A program made the translations under genes and the position numbers. This document shows positions 55,987-64,000 of a DNA stretch of 64,000 nucleotides, piece by piece; within the stretch, counting starts at the first letter, position 1; each line of letters begins with the position of its first letter. The notes under the pieces were generated by a model. That model saw only the letters and a list, made by a program, of their open reading frames with translations, was not told where the DNA came from and ran no database searches. The DNA lies in NCBI RefSeq assembly GCF_900114085.1, contig NZ_FORU01000001.1, forward strand, positions 310,206 through 374,205, written 5' to 3'. The DNA is from Myroides guanonis (lineage in GTDB: Bacteria > Bacteroidota > Bacteroidia > Flavobacteriales > Flavobacteriaceae).

Positions 55987-56192
55987 AATAAATGATTTGG
56001 TTAGAACCACGAAGATACTACAAAACACGGAAGGCACAACTAAAGAGATTAAGTTCGTTCGTTAAAAATTCTGACAAAAGAAGCGGATATTTAGTCAGTT
56101 TTCCGGAATATATTTTAGTTGTAAAATGTCAAAATGTCATAATAAAAAGAGAGGGGAAGGGTAAAATCTGACACAAGAGAACCTTGAGAAGC

Positions 56193-56209
56193 TTGGCACA
56201 GTGATTGAC
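56193..56209 (+). promoter_or_regulatory. Sigma-54-like promoter element of dnaK
   Basis: TTGGCACAGTGATTGAC has GG at 56195-56196 and GA at 56207-56208 separated by exactly 10 bp, matching the sigma-54 consensus TGGCAC-N5-TTGC except that the -12 GC is GA. CTGACAC at 56168-56174 may be an upstream element. The dnaK ATG lies 54 bp further on. No CIRCE element or TAnnTTTG match was found in this leader. Confidence 0.45.
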
Positions 56210-56262
56210 TATAGTAAAGCGAGTTTAAAAAATCAGTATATAATCTAACTATTATAAATATT

Positions 56263-58158
56263 ATGAGTAAAATAATTGGAATTGACTTAGGAACTACAAA
56301 TTCATGTGTTTCCGTGATGGAAGGAAATGAGCCAGTAGTTATTCCTAATGCAGAAGGAAAAAGAACAACTCCGTCAGTAATTGCTTTCGTAGAAGGTGGA
56401 GAAATTAAAGTAGGAGATCCTGCAAAAAGACAAGCTGTAACTAACCCTACTAAAACTATATCATCTATCAAACGTTTTATGGGTGATAAGTATAGTGAAG
56501 TAACAAGTGAGTTAACGCAAGTACCATACAAAGTGGTAAAAGGAGACAACGATACACCTAGAGTTGATATTGATGGTCGTTTGTATACTCCACAAGAATT
56601 GTCTGCAATGACTCTTCAGAAAATGAAGAAAACGGCAGAAGATTATTTAGGACAAGAAGTTACAGATGCTGTAATTACAGTGCCTGCTTACTTTAATGAT
56701 GCACAACGTCAAGCTACTAAAGAAGCTGGTGAGATTGCAGGATTAAATGTAAGACGTATTATCAACGAACCTACAGCAGCAGCTTTAGCTTATGGTTTAG
56801 ACAAAGCAGGTAAAGACCAAAAGATCGTTGTATATGACTTAGGAGGTGGAACTTTTGATATCTCAATCCTTGAGTTAGGAGATGGAGTTTTTGAAGTACT
56901 TTCTACTAATGGAGATACACATTTAGGTGGTGACGATTTTGACCAAGTAATTATTAACTGGTTAGCTTCGGAATTCGAAAGTGAAGAAGGTGTAGATTTA
57001 CGTAAAGATCCAATGGCTCTTCAACGTTTAAAAGAAGCAGCTGAGAAAGCAAAAGTAGAATTATCTTCTGCTACTCAAACTGAGATCAACTTACCTTATG
57101 TAACAGCTACAGCTTCAGGACCAAAACACTTAGTTAAAACATTGACTAGAGCTAAATTTGAACAATTGTCAGATGATTTGATTAGAAGATCTATGATGCC
57201 TTGTGAAAAAGCTTTAAAAGATGCTGGATTATCTAAATCTGATATTGACGAAGTAATTTTAGTTGGAGGTTCTACACGTATCCCTAAAATTCAAGAAGAA
57301 GTTGAAGCTTTCTTTGGTAAAAAACCTTCGAAAGGGGTGAACCCTGATGAAGTAGTTGCAATTGGAGCTGCTATTCAAGGTGGAGTTTTAAGTGGAGATG
57401 TTAAGGATGTATTGTTATTAGATGTTACTCCATTGTCTTTAGGAATTGAGACTATGGGTGGTGTAATGACGAAATTAATCGAATCTAATACTACTATTCC
57501 TACTAAGAAATCTCAGGTGTTCTCTACAGCTGCAGATAATCAACCATCTGTTGAAATCCATGTATTGCAAGGAGAAAGACCTATGGCTAACGACAATAAA
57601 ACAATCGGTAGATTCCATTTAGATGGAATTCCACCAGCACAAAGAGGAGTTCCTCAAATTGAGGTGACTTTCGATATCGATGCTAATGGTATCATTAAAG
57701 TATCAGCGACTGATAAAGGAACTGGTAAATCACATGATATTAGAATCGAAGCTTCATCAGGATTGACTGAAGAAGAAATCCAAAGAATGAAAAAAGAAGC
57801 AGAAGCAAATGCTGATGCTGATAAAATAGCAAAAGAAACTGCTGATAAATTGAATGAAGCTGATGGAATGATTTTCCAAACAGAAAAACAATTGAGCGAG
57901 TTTGGTGATAAATTATCAGACGCGAACAAAACTAACATTCAATCAGCTTTAGATGAGTTGAAAAAAGCGTTTGAGACTAAAGAAATGGCTACAATTCAAC
58001 CAGCTTTAGATAAAATCAACGAAGCTTGGAAAGCAGCATCTGAAGAAATGTATAAAGCAGAAGCTGAAACGCAAGGAGGTGCACAAGGAGCACAACCTAA
58101 TCAAGGTCCAGCTGATGCAGATGGTACACAAGATGTTGATTACGAAGAAGTAAAATAA
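56263..58158 (+). CDS. dnaK: Chaperone DnaK (Hsp70)
   Basis: A 631-residue Hsp70 folding chaperone. The ATPase begins with [18 protein letters not shown], has [14 protein letters not shown] near 170, [17 protein letters not shown] near 190, and [14 protein letters not shown] near 340. The linker [19 protein letters not shown] near 385 leads into the substrate-binding domain. The C-terminal lid ends with a disordered Gly/Gln stretch and DVDYEEVK, the EEVD-like tail seen in bacteria. grpE and dnaJ are not adjacent. The leader of 276 bp holds the sigma-54-like element, so heat or envelope-stress control by an alternative sigma factor is possible. Confidence 0.97.
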   Translation: MSKIIGIDLGTTNSCVSVMEGNEPVVIPNAEGKRTTPSVIAFVEGGEIKVGDPAKRQAVTNPTKTISSIKRFMGDKYSEVTSELTQVPYKVVKGDNDTPRVDIDGRLYTPQELSAMTLQKMKKTAEDYLGQEVTDAVITVPAYFNDAQRQATKEAGEIAGLNVRRIINEPTAAALAYGLDKAGKDQKIVVYDLGGGTFDISILELGDGVFEVLSTNGDTHLGGDDFDQVIINWLASEFESEEGVDLRKDPMALQRLKEAAEKAKVELSSATQTEINLPYVTATASGPKHLVKTLTRAKFEQLSDDLIRRSMMPCEKALKDAGLSKSDIDEVILVGGSTRIPKIQEEVEAFFGKKPSKGVNPDEVVAIGAAIQGGVLSGDVKDVLLLDVTPLSLGIETMGGVMTKLIESNTTIPTKKSQVFSTAADNQPSVEIHVLQGERPMANDNKTIGRFHLDGIPPAQRGVPQIEVTFDIDANGIIKVSATDKGTGKSHDIRIEASSGLTEEEIQRMKKEAEANADADKIAKETADKLNEADGMIFQTEKQLSEFGDKLSDANKTNIQSALDELKKAFETKEMATIQPALDKINEAWKAASEEMYKAEAETQGGAQGAQPNQGPADADGTQDVDYEEVK

Positions 58159-58179
58159 CTTCATCTAAACACCTAATTC

Positions 58180-58213
58180 AAAAGGGTTATCTAAATAGAT
58201 AACCCTTTTTTTA
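58180..58213 (+). terminator. Terminator of dnaK
   Basis: A 13-bp stem (AAAAGGGTTATCT / AGATAACCCTTTT) with a short AAAT loop is followed by a T run. Confidence 0.85.
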
Positions 58214-58397
58214 TTTTTCTAAAATTATTATTGATTCCATATAAGTTAAAAAGTAAACAAATTTTATGTCGAAGACATCTATGATTGAATCTTTTAGATT
58301 TTGAATGGTTTATAGTAACTTTGCCTATGACGGTTAAGAAAATCGATTTTTGAAAACTGAAGTTTAGAATAAGTAAGTAAAGTTGGTAAAAGAGAAA

Positions 58398-59030
58398 ATG
58401 AAAACAATAGATATTGAGAATTGGAAAAGAAAAGAACATTTTAATTTTTTCTCAAAGATGGCAAGTCCCTTCTTTGGAGTGGTAGCAGAAGTAGATTGTA
58501 CTACCTGTTACAATCATTCAAAGAAAAATGGAGAATCGTTTTTTGCTAATTACCTTCATAAATCAATGATTGCTGTTAATTCAGTGGAAGAGCTAAGATA
58601 TAGAATTGTAGGTGAAACAGTAGTTGAGTTTGATGTCATACATGCAGGGTCGACAATTGCTAGAGAAGATGGAACTTTCGGATTTACGTATATCCCATTC
58701 AATAATGAGTTTAGTATATTTAATGCAGCTCTACAAGAAGAAATAAAGGCGGTTAAGAACTCTAGTGGATTGAGATTGAGTAATGACGATTTTAATGTAG
58801 ATTTAATACGTCATTCTACTTTTCCTTGGCATTCGTTTAGTGGTTTGTTACATCCAACTAATTTTGATTCTACAGATTCTATCCCTAAAATTACTTTTGG
58901 AAAATTTGCTATTAAAGAAGGTAAAATGATGCTTCCAGTTTCAATTGAAGCACATCATGGATTGGCTGACGGCCTGCATTTGGCTCTATATTTGGAAGAA
59001 TTCCAAAGGCAACTTGATATAGAAGAATAA
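58398..59030 (+). CDS. CatA-like (chloramphenicol acetyltransferase family) protein
   Basis: A 210-residue trimer-forming acetyltransferase fold. The active-site signature HHGLADG at 186-192 matches HHxxxDG of CAT, and RHSTFPWHSFSGLLHP near 138-153 is the family segment before it. The N terminus starts IDIENWKRKEHFNFF, as in CAT proteins. Activity on chloramphenicol is possible but not shown; many CatA-like proteins in Bacteroidota are chromosomal with unknown substrates. ATG 58398 is preferred to a TTG 15 bp upstream. Unrelated in fold to the beta-helix acetyltransferase at 18781. Confidence 0.82.
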   Translation: MKTIDIENWKRKEHFNFFSKMASPFFGVVAEVDCTTCYNHSKKNGESFFANYLHKSMIAVNSVEELRYRIVGETVVEFDVIHAGSTIAREDGTFGFTYIPFNNEFSIFNAALQEEIKAVKNSSGLRLSNDDFNVDLIRHSTFPWHSFSGLLHPTNFDSTDSIPKITFGKFAIKEGKMMLPVSIEAHHGLADGLHLALYLEEFQRQLDIEE

Positions 59031-59049
59031 AACAATAGTTATAAAAACA

Positions 59050-59076
59050 AAAACACCCCTTATTGGGGTGCTTTTT
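59050..59076. terminator. Terminator between the CAT-like and EamA genes
   Basis: A GC-rich 6-bp stem CACCCC/GGGGTG with a 5-nt loop is flanked by an A run on the left and CTTTTT on the right; it separates convergent genes. Confidence 0.75.
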
Positions 59077-59920
59077 ATGTTTTCTTACTAAAAATAGTAG
59101 CTCCCATACTTGCTGTAATTACGCAGGCAATTGAAACCCATTGTAAAATAGTTAGTTTCTCTGATAGAAAAATAAGACCAGAAAAAGCAGCAAAAGCTGG
59201 CTGTAAACTAGTCAAGATACTAAAGGTTTTTGCAGGTAATTGTTTCAAAGCAACTAAATCTAAAGAAAAGGGTAGTGCACTAGATAATATAGCAACACCT
59301 AAGCCTTTTAAAAAGAGAATAGGAGTAAGGTTCATTAAAGCGCCATCCCATAGTGCAAAAGGAATAATAATAGCAGTAGCAAACAACATTCCTGTAGTTA
59401 CTGCATCTTTGCCAGGCATAATTGCGGCTACTTTTCCCCCCATAACAATATAAACAGCCCAAAAAACTCCAGCAAGAAAGGCTAGGAAAAGACCAAGTAA
59501 ATCTACATCGTTGTTTTGCCAGGGTACAATAAAAAGAATTCCCGCACAAGCTAATAGAGCCCATACAACATCCATCCATTTTCGAGATAAAGCTAGTGCT
59601 AAAAATAGTGGACCTATAAATTCCACAGTAACCCCTAGACCTAAGGGAATACGTTGAATAGCCATATAAAAAATAAGATTCATAGCAGCTATACCTAAAC
59701 CATATATGCTACAATACAACCATTGTTGCTTTGTAAAAGTGGAAAACTTAGGACGATTAATAATGGTAAGTAGAATAGCAGATAATCCAATTCTTAATGT
59801 ACTAGTTCCTATTGCTCCAATAGAAGGAAATAGTTGTTTAGCTATTGAAGCTCCTCCTTGAACACAAACCATAGATAATAAGGCAGCTGGAACAGCGGTA
59901 TTCGTCTTTTTAATTTCCAT
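59075..59920 (-). CDS. EamA-family (RhtA-like) exporter
   Basis: A 281-residue membrane protein of the drug/metabolite transporter superfamily with ten predicted helices formed by two EamA repeats. The N-terminal repeat has STLRIGLSAILLTIINRP, and GLGVTVEFIGPLFLALALS is typical for RhtA-like threonine/homoserine exporters; the C-terminal repeat ends with FLSEKLTILQWVSIACVI. Substrate is uncertain (amino acids likely). Single gene with a 245-bp upstream region containing a 46-codon frame on the opposite strand. Confidence 0.88.
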   Translation of the reverse strand: MEIKKTNTAVPAALLSMVCVQGGASIAKQLFPSIGAIGTSTLRIGLSAILLTIINRPKFSTFTKQQWLYCSIYGLGIAAMNLIFYMAIQRIPLGLGVTVEFIGPLFLALALSRKWMDVVWALLACAGILFIVPWQNNDVDLLGLFLAFLAGVFWAVYIVMGGKVAAIMPGKDAVTTGMLFATAIIIPFALWDGALMNLTPILFLKGLGVAILSSALPFSLDLVALKQLPAKTFSILTSLQPAFAAFSGLIFLSEKLTILQWVSIACVITASMGATIFSKKT

Positions 59921-60028
59921 GATCTGTTGTTAGATATAATTTGAGTTTTAACTATTGAATATGATATTAATTCAAGAGCAAATATCCGAATTATATTTTA
60001 TCACAATAGGCTTTTAACTGTTATAACT

Positions 60029-60169
60029 ATGTCAATCTTTTATGAAGATATACTTGGTAAAATAAAGTCTATTAGGAATATTGAGTTTTTTTTAATCATT
60101 ATATATGACGATACTATGAGGACTGTTAATGTAGAGCAATCGTATAAACTAGCCGATAATTTTAATTAA
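60029..60169 (+). CDS. Possible 46-residue small protein
   Basis: An ATG at 60029 opens 46 codons before TAA at 60167. The product starts MSIFYEDILGKIKSIRNIE, has a hydrophobic middle (FFLIIIY) and ends YKLADNFN. No family is recognised and no clear ribosome binding site is seen. The stop overlaps that of the DUF3667 gene on the other strand. It could be a chance frame or the remnant of a larger gene. Confidence 0.25.
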   Translation: MSIFYEDILGKIKSIRNIEFFLIIIYDDTMRTVNVEQSYKLADNFN

Positions 60170-60966
60170 AAAAGGGATATTGTAATTTCTCCAAATTCCC
60201 AATTTGTAACCATACCAATCGTAATGAAAAGCATAATGCTCATTTCAATAAAAATCAACATGAAAAAAAAGAGAGTTCTATAACTAAAACCTAGTGTAGA
60301 ATAATCAGAACCGAAAGCATTATAATATCCATATCCTATATATAAGAAAATTAGAAAAGTAAGTAATATACCAACTCGATTGGTAAAAGTATTAGTAAAC
60401 TCAATAATCAAGTCTAAATAGAAAAAAATATTTCCAATTGTATATAGTATTAAGGCACCTAATAGTATCATTCCAGCGATTATAAAATGTTCACTTAGAT
60501 TCAATTTTTTTCTATTAAATAGAATAAAACTGTTCAAAGCGGCAAAGGGAACAAAAAGAAAGATAATTATTTTTGTCTTTTGAGAGAGAATGTTGTTTAT
60601 TGTTTTACTAGCTTGATTTAAATTTATTGAGTCATTTGATAAGGGTCTACCTTGATTAATAAGTAAGTCATTATAAAAATGCTTTAAAAACAACATCAAA
60701 CCAATGGTTAATAAAATAAATAGAAAGACATTATAGTATGGTTTTCTCTTTCCTGCAATATAATCTAGTGAAGCTGTCCCCGGACGTATTAATGCTTGTT
60801 TTGCTGTAAATAACATACCTTTTTCGATGTGAAATATTCCATGTAATACATCATGAGAAATAAAATTATTAAAGGTAATACGGTGAGTATCGGCTTTTTG
60901 TCCACAGCCAGAACAGTATTTGCCAGTTAACTCTTTTTTACAATTAAGACAATATTTACTTTCCAT
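60166..60966 (-). CDS. DUF3667 zinc-ribbon membrane protein
   Basis: A 266-residue protein with an N-terminal double-CxxC zinc ribbon (CLNCKKELTGKYCSGCGQK, residues 6-24), a conserved block RITFNNFISHDVLHGIFHIEKGMLFT, then RPGTASLDYIAGKRKPYYN, and about five membrane helices in the C-terminal two thirds. DUF3667 is common in Bacteroidota and has no established function. The conserved RKPYYNVF segment just before the first membrane helix is the best family mark. It is a single gene. Confidence 0.8.
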   Translation of the reverse strand: MESKYCLNCKKELTGKYCSGCGQKADTHRITFNNFISHDVLHGIFHIEKGMLFTAKQALIRPGTASLDYIAGKRKPYYNVFLFILLTIGLMLFLKHFYNDLLINQGRPLSNDSINLNQASKTINNILSQKTKIIIFLFVPFAALNSFILFNRKKLNLSEHFIIAGMILLGALILYTIGNIFFYLDLIIEFTNTFTNRVGILLTFLIFLYIGYGYYNAFGSDYSTLGFSYRTLFFFMLIFIEMSIMLFITIGMVTNWEFGEITISLF

Positions 60967-61445
60967 ATTTTTAATCTTTGAATTGATTTGGAGTACTAAA
61001 TTTAATAATGTTTTTAGTATGTTTTTATAGATTTATTTATTTTTTTAAGTATTTTGTAATATAAGACTCTATTTGTGTGTTTTATTTTTGTTAATTAAAT
61101 GTTTACTTGTAAAGATTTATATTTATGAAGCGAATTTTGTGTGATTATTAACTTGGTATTGTAAGTGTCTTTACTATAACACCAAGACTGTGGAAGTTTA
61201 ATTTTTTATCAATGATGTATCTTATTGAAATAAGCTTAATCTATTATTAATTGTTAGAGAATGTATGATTTTGGATTTAGTCATTTTTTATACTTTAAGT
61301 CACAAAATGAGTAACCTTGTAGGGAATGGGATCTAAATACAAATTACACTAAATTGAAGTAAATGGTATATAAGATTAACCAGATATAAACTTTGAGTAT
61401 TAAATCGATATAGTATCTTTGTTATAGGTACTTATAACCATCATC
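60967..61445. other. Intergenic region between DUF3667 and cysteine synthase
   Basis: About 480 bp of AT-rich sequence between divergent genes. The right end holds the cysteine synthase promoter and a short inverted repeat. No gene, riboswitch or repeat was recognised in the rest. Confidence 0.55.
61392..61421 (+). promoter_or_regulatory. Promoter of the cysteine synthase gene
   Basis: TTTG at 61392-61395 and TATCTTTG at 61414-61421 are 18 bp apart, close to the Bacteroidota consensus. A GTTATA/TATAAC inverted repeat with a 6-bp gap follows at 61421-61438, where transcription should begin, and could be an operator. Confidence 0.65.
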
Positions 61446-62354
61446 ATGAGATACAATAACCTTTTAGAAACCATTGGCAACACGCCACATATACGTTTGT
61501 CTAATCTATTTCCAAACTGTGAGGTTTGGATTAAATTAGAGAAAAATAATCCTGGAGGCAGTTTAAAAGACCGTATAGCACTTGCTATGGTGGAAGATGC
61601 AGAGTTTCAAGGTTTATTAAAAGAAGGAGGAACTATCATAGAACCCACTTCTGGAAACACGGGCATTGGTTTAGCGTTGGTGGCTGCATTAAAAGGGTAT
61701 AAGTTAATTATTACAATGCCAGAATCTATGTCATTGGAACGTCAAAAACAAATGAGAGCACTAGGAGCAACTTTGATACTAACTCCGTCCGACTTAGGAA
61801 TGAAAGGAGCTATTGCTGAAGCGAATGAGTTATCAGATTCCATTGAAGGTTCATGGATACCTCAACAATTTGAAAACCCATCAAATCCCGAAATTCACAA
61901 AAGAACCACAGCTAAAGAAATAGTAGAAGACTTTCCAGAAGGATTTGATTATTTTGTAGGTGGAGTTGGAACAGGTGGACATGTGAGTGGTATTGGAGAA
62001 GTGTTGAAAGAATATTTTCCAGAAATTAAGATTATTGCTGTTGAACCAGAGGATTCAGCTATACTCAGCGGTGGGACCTCAGGCCCACATGCAATTCAAG
62101 GTATCGGAGCAGGATTTATTCCTAAAAACCTCAACAAAAGTATAGTAGATGGAGTGGAGAAAATAAGTAATGAGGAAGCTTATGAATTTGTAAATAAAGT
62201 AGCGATTAAAGAAGGACTCTTTGTAGGTATTTCTACAGGTGCTGTATTAGCAGTAATAGACAAGTTAGTTTCAAAGGTACCTCAAGGCACAAAAATAATG
62301 ACAATAAATTATGATTCAGGAGATCGTTATCTTTCAGTAGAAGGTTTGTTTTAA
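61446..62354 (+). CDS. cysM: Cysteine synthase (O-acetylserine sulfhydrylase)
   Basis: PLP enzyme making L-cysteine from O-acetylserine and sulfide. The 302-residue protein has PGGSLKDR near residue 36 with the PLP lysine Lys41, TSGNTGIGLA near 69, and GGVGTGGHVSG near 178 for phosphate binding. Whether it is the CysK or CysM type is uncertain; the substrate loop is TSGNTG in both. Gene order places no other cysteine genes nearby. It converges on the response-regulator gene with only 2 bp between stops. Confidence 0.92.
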   Translation: MRYNNLLETIGNTPHIRLSNLFPNCEVWIKLEKNNPGGSLKDRIALAMVEDAEFQGLLKEGGTIIEPTSGNTGIGLALVAALKGYKLIITMPESMSLERQKQMRALGATLILTPSDLGMKGAIAEANELSDSIEGSWIPQQFENPSNPEIHKRTTAKEIVEDFPEGFDYFVGGVGTGGHVSGIGEVLKEYFPEIKIIAVEPEDSAILSGGTSGPHAIQGIGAGFIPKNLNKSIVDGVEKISNEEAYEFVNKVAIKEGLFVGISTGAVLAVIDKLVSKVPQGTKIMTINYDSGDRYLSVEGLF

Positions 62355-62356
62355 TT

Positions 62357-63004
62357 TTAAATGCTATACTCATCTCTGGTAATAATTCCTGCCCTGATAG
62401 CATAGCGAATAGCATCGTGAACGTTGTTTATCTCTAGTTTTTTAAAGATGTTTTTACGATGAGTCATAATGGTATGAATACTAAGATTGCGTTCAAAGGC
62501 AATAGCTTTAGTTGTTTTTCCAGAGGCTATTTCTTTAAGAACTTCTTTTTCCGACTGAGTAAGCAAGCTATCAGCTTTAGTCTTCATACTCGAGACCCCT
62601 CTTTTTTTAGTGGCAATTTCTTTGCATAAGTGAACTTTCCCATTTAGAGACATCTCTAATGTTTTCTTGATTTCAAAAAGAGTACTACTCTTTAGCACCA
62701 CACTAAAAAATGCTACATCTTGAAAAACTTGTTTTAAAAAGTCATCGGACCATGTATCAGAAAATAAAATCCAGTTAGTTAAAGGGAAGTCTTGTGTATA
62801 GAGTATTAATTCATCAAAATTGGTAAAGTCAAAATTGGAGTAATCTAATATAATAACTCCATGAGGGTATTTGAGAAGCAAAGATTTTAAATTAGATTTC
62901 GATTTGGCAAAAGCAATGAAACGGATAGATGATAAATCTTTCGCTAAATGTTGAACTCCCAATCTCGTAATGTCTTGTTTATCTGCAATGATAAGCTCTC
63001 TCAT
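62357..63004 (-). CDS. LuxR/NarL-type response regulator
   Basis: A 215-residue transcription factor. The N-terminal receiver-like domain has ADKQDITRLG at the start, the candidate phospho-acceptor Asp in VIILDYS near residue 56 and Lys in VVLKSS near 107. The C-terminal LuxR helix-turn-helix is at about 150-205 (LTQSEKEVLKEIASGKTTKAIA, SIHTIMTHRKNIFKK). The receiver is divergent (LDYSNFDFTNFDE), so phosphorylation is uncertain, and no histidine kinase is adjacent. Start at ATG 63004 (MRELIIADKQ) is preferred to an ATG 13 codons upstream. Direct regulation of the cysteine synthase is possible but unsupported. Confidence 0.82.
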   Translation of the reverse strand: MRELIIADKQDITRLGVQHLAKDLSSIRFIAFAKSKSNLKSLLLKYPHGVIILDYSNFDFTNFDELILYTQDFPLTNWILFSDTWSDDFLKQVFQDVAFFSVVLKSSTLFEIKKTLEMSLNGKVHLCKEIATKKRGVSSMKTKADSLLTQSEKEVLKEIASGKTTKAIAFERNLSIHTIMTHRKNIFKKLEINNVHDAIRYAIRAGIITRDEYSI

Positions 63005-63119
63005 AGCATTTTTACTTTCAAACAAATATACTGTTTCAAGCAATAATATGGGAGCTTAAAGCCAAATATATTAAACGTTACAAATGATCATTACACATGG
63101 ATTCGATGATTTTAAAAAT

Positions 63120-63153
63120 AAAACAGGCTATCTAATCTTAGATAGCCTGTTTT
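63120..63153 (-). terminator. Terminator of the susD-like gene
   Basis: A perfect 14-bp inverted repeat (AAAACAGGCTATCT / AGATAGCCTGTTTT) with a 6-nt loop. It lies 15 bp after the stop codon of the susD-like gene (minus strand). Confidence 0.8.
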
Positions 63154-63167
63154 GATATATATAAACT

Positions 63168-64000
63168 TTAGTTATATAAATTGTCATTTGTTAATTCCTC
63201 TGAATTTGGAATTCTGTAGAGATAATACGGACTATTAGCTTTGAACGGACTTTGATCTGGGAATACAAATACTCGATGTCCTTGTGGAGTTAAAGAAACA
63301 GATTGTAATTGCCCTTGATTGTCAGTATAGCTATAATTAATCTTAGGATATTGTGGAAAATCTTTTCGAACCACAGCTTGTTGATTTCTAATGATATCAA
63401 TTAAAGCAAAACCTTCGCCAAATAATTCTTTTCTACGTTCCTCCCATATAGCGTTAATAAGAATTTGCCCGCTAAGACCTTGAACTTCTTGCGCTCCTCT
63501 AGCAGATTTTAATTCATTTAAAACTACCAAGGCGTTTGGGTCTTGAAGTTGGGCTTTTGCTTCTGCATTTATTAGATAAATTTCGGAAGTACGCATCAAA
63601 ACAATATCGGCAATATCTCCAGCTTTAAATTTAAATTTAGAAAATCGCATCCATACAAATGATTCTTTTTGAGGATCTTTACCAGGGTCTGTCGCCCAAT
63701 AAATCATTTTCTTTCTATAATCGCCATCATTAAACAAATCTCTAAAGTATGGGTCAACGTTAAAACTGTAATAATAACTCTGTTCCGAAGTGGTGTCTAA
63801 AAAATGAAATTGGTAACTAGCATTGTTTTGATTGTTAGTTTGTGGATGTCCCCAAATCCATTCTCCATTAGAAACGTCATTAAAACCAGATTTGTATTCA
63901 ACCTCACTCATCAAGTAATTGTTGAGAATTAATAATTGGTCTGAATATTTTTTTGCACGTTGCCAATCTCTAGCATACAAACTCGCACGTGAAAGCAACC
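63168..64000 (-). CDS. SusD/RagB-family nutrient-binding lipoprotein, 3' part
   Basis: The C-terminal 276 residues of a SusD-like outer-membrane lipoprotein; the 5' part lies beyond the right edge. SusD proteins bind glycans or other oligomers with a TonB-dependent SusC channel, expected immediately upstream outside the window. Family marks: helical tetratricopeptide-like LYARDWQRAKKYSDQLL at the left of the product, IVLMRTSEIYLINAEAKAQL in the middle, IWEERRKELFGEGFALIDIIR near the end and the late YYLYRIPNSEELTNDN. The substrate is unknown. The gene ends at a strong terminator. Confidence 0.9.
   Translation of the reverse strand, partial: LLSRASLYARDWQRAKKYSDQLLILNNYLMSEVEYKSGFNDVSNGEWIWGHPQTNNQNNASYQFHFLDTTSEQSYYYSFNVDPYFRDLFNDGDYRKKMIYWATDPGKDPQKESFVWMRFSKFKFKAGDIADIVLMRTSEIYLINAEAKAQLQDPNALVVLNELKSARGAQEVQGLSGQILINAIWEERRKELFGEGFALIDIIRNQQAVVRKDFPQYPKINYSYTDNQGQLQSVSLTPQGHRVFVFPDQSPFKANSPYYLYRIPNSEELTNDNLYN

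Noticed and set aside
56115..56549. 144-codon minus-strand frame before and within dnaK
   Set aside because: It is antisense to the DnaK ATPase start and has no family resemblance.
59280..59579. 99-codon minus-strand frame overlapping the EamA gene
   Set aside because: It is a shifted frame of the transporter with improbable Cys/Tyr composition.

Overview
The window looks like chromosomal DNA of a member of the Bacteroidota, most likely family Flavobacteriaceae; genus not determined (Myroides- or Flavobacterium-like). Support: AT-rich sequence; promoters of the Bacteroidota type (TTTG, about 19 bp, TAnnTTTG) before several genes and both tRNA loci; weak ribosome binding sites; a PorX-type regulator of the type IX secretion system; a SusD-family lipoprotein at the right edge; bacillithiol and menaquinone genes; and several families largely confined to this phylum (DUF3810, DUF4258, DUF3667, GDYXXLXY proteins).

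Layout. 0-3.7 kb: a hotdog thioesterase, isochorismate synthase and bacillithiol deacetylase operon, then two tRNA-His genes exactly 100 bp apart and a pentapeptide-repeat protein. 3.7-10.4 kb, minus strand: copper ATPase CopA preceded by decayed gene remnants, then lgt, yidD, cysS and folE. 10.4-11.3 kb: the longest gene-free stretch, with an unusual mirrored array of 11-bp units. 11.3-20.4 kb, plus strand: ychF, a DUF2459 protein, a YihY/BrkB protein, topoisomerase IV parE-parC, a hexapeptide acetyltransferase and an outer-membrane phospholipase. 20.4-32.2 kb, minus strand: a serine hydrolase, a dihydroorotase homologue lacking zinc ligands, DEAD-box helicase, rdgB, recG, tRNA-Val, a DUF4258 protein, alanine dehydrogenase, tsaE and porX. 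32.3-36.3 kb, plus: glycosyltransferase, coaE and an RprXY-like two-component pair. 36.4-38.5 kb, minus: oxyR and an ECF sigma factor with a membrane partner. 38.6-46 kb: type II NADH dehydrogenase, a DUF3810 membrane zincin homologue, a small 2Fe-2S protein, an overlapping three-gene membrane operon (DUF2157, DUF4401, GDYXXLXY) and an ABC exporter. 46-58 kb: outer-membrane barrel, NhaC-type antiporter, fabG, HMG-CoA lyase, guaB, pseudouridine synthase, panB, an SH3 protein, serine dehydratase and dnaK. 58-64 kb: a CAT-like acetyltransferase, an EamA transporter, a DUF3667 protein, cysteine synthase, a LuxR-type response regulator and the 3' end of a susD gene.

Most genes are core housekeeping genes. 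No insertion sequence, prophage, CRISPR array or rRNA was seen. The least understood items are the three-gene membrane operon, the sigma factor/membrane protein pair, the decayed metal-binding gene upstream of copA, the non-catalytic dihydroorotase homologue, the terminator-like hairpin that overlaps a start codon at 23.55 kb, and the gene-free region at 10.4-11.3 kb. I did not find strong evidence for a wholly new multi-gene system. Coordinates of starts were chosen by motif, promoter position and family length where the longest frame was implausible.
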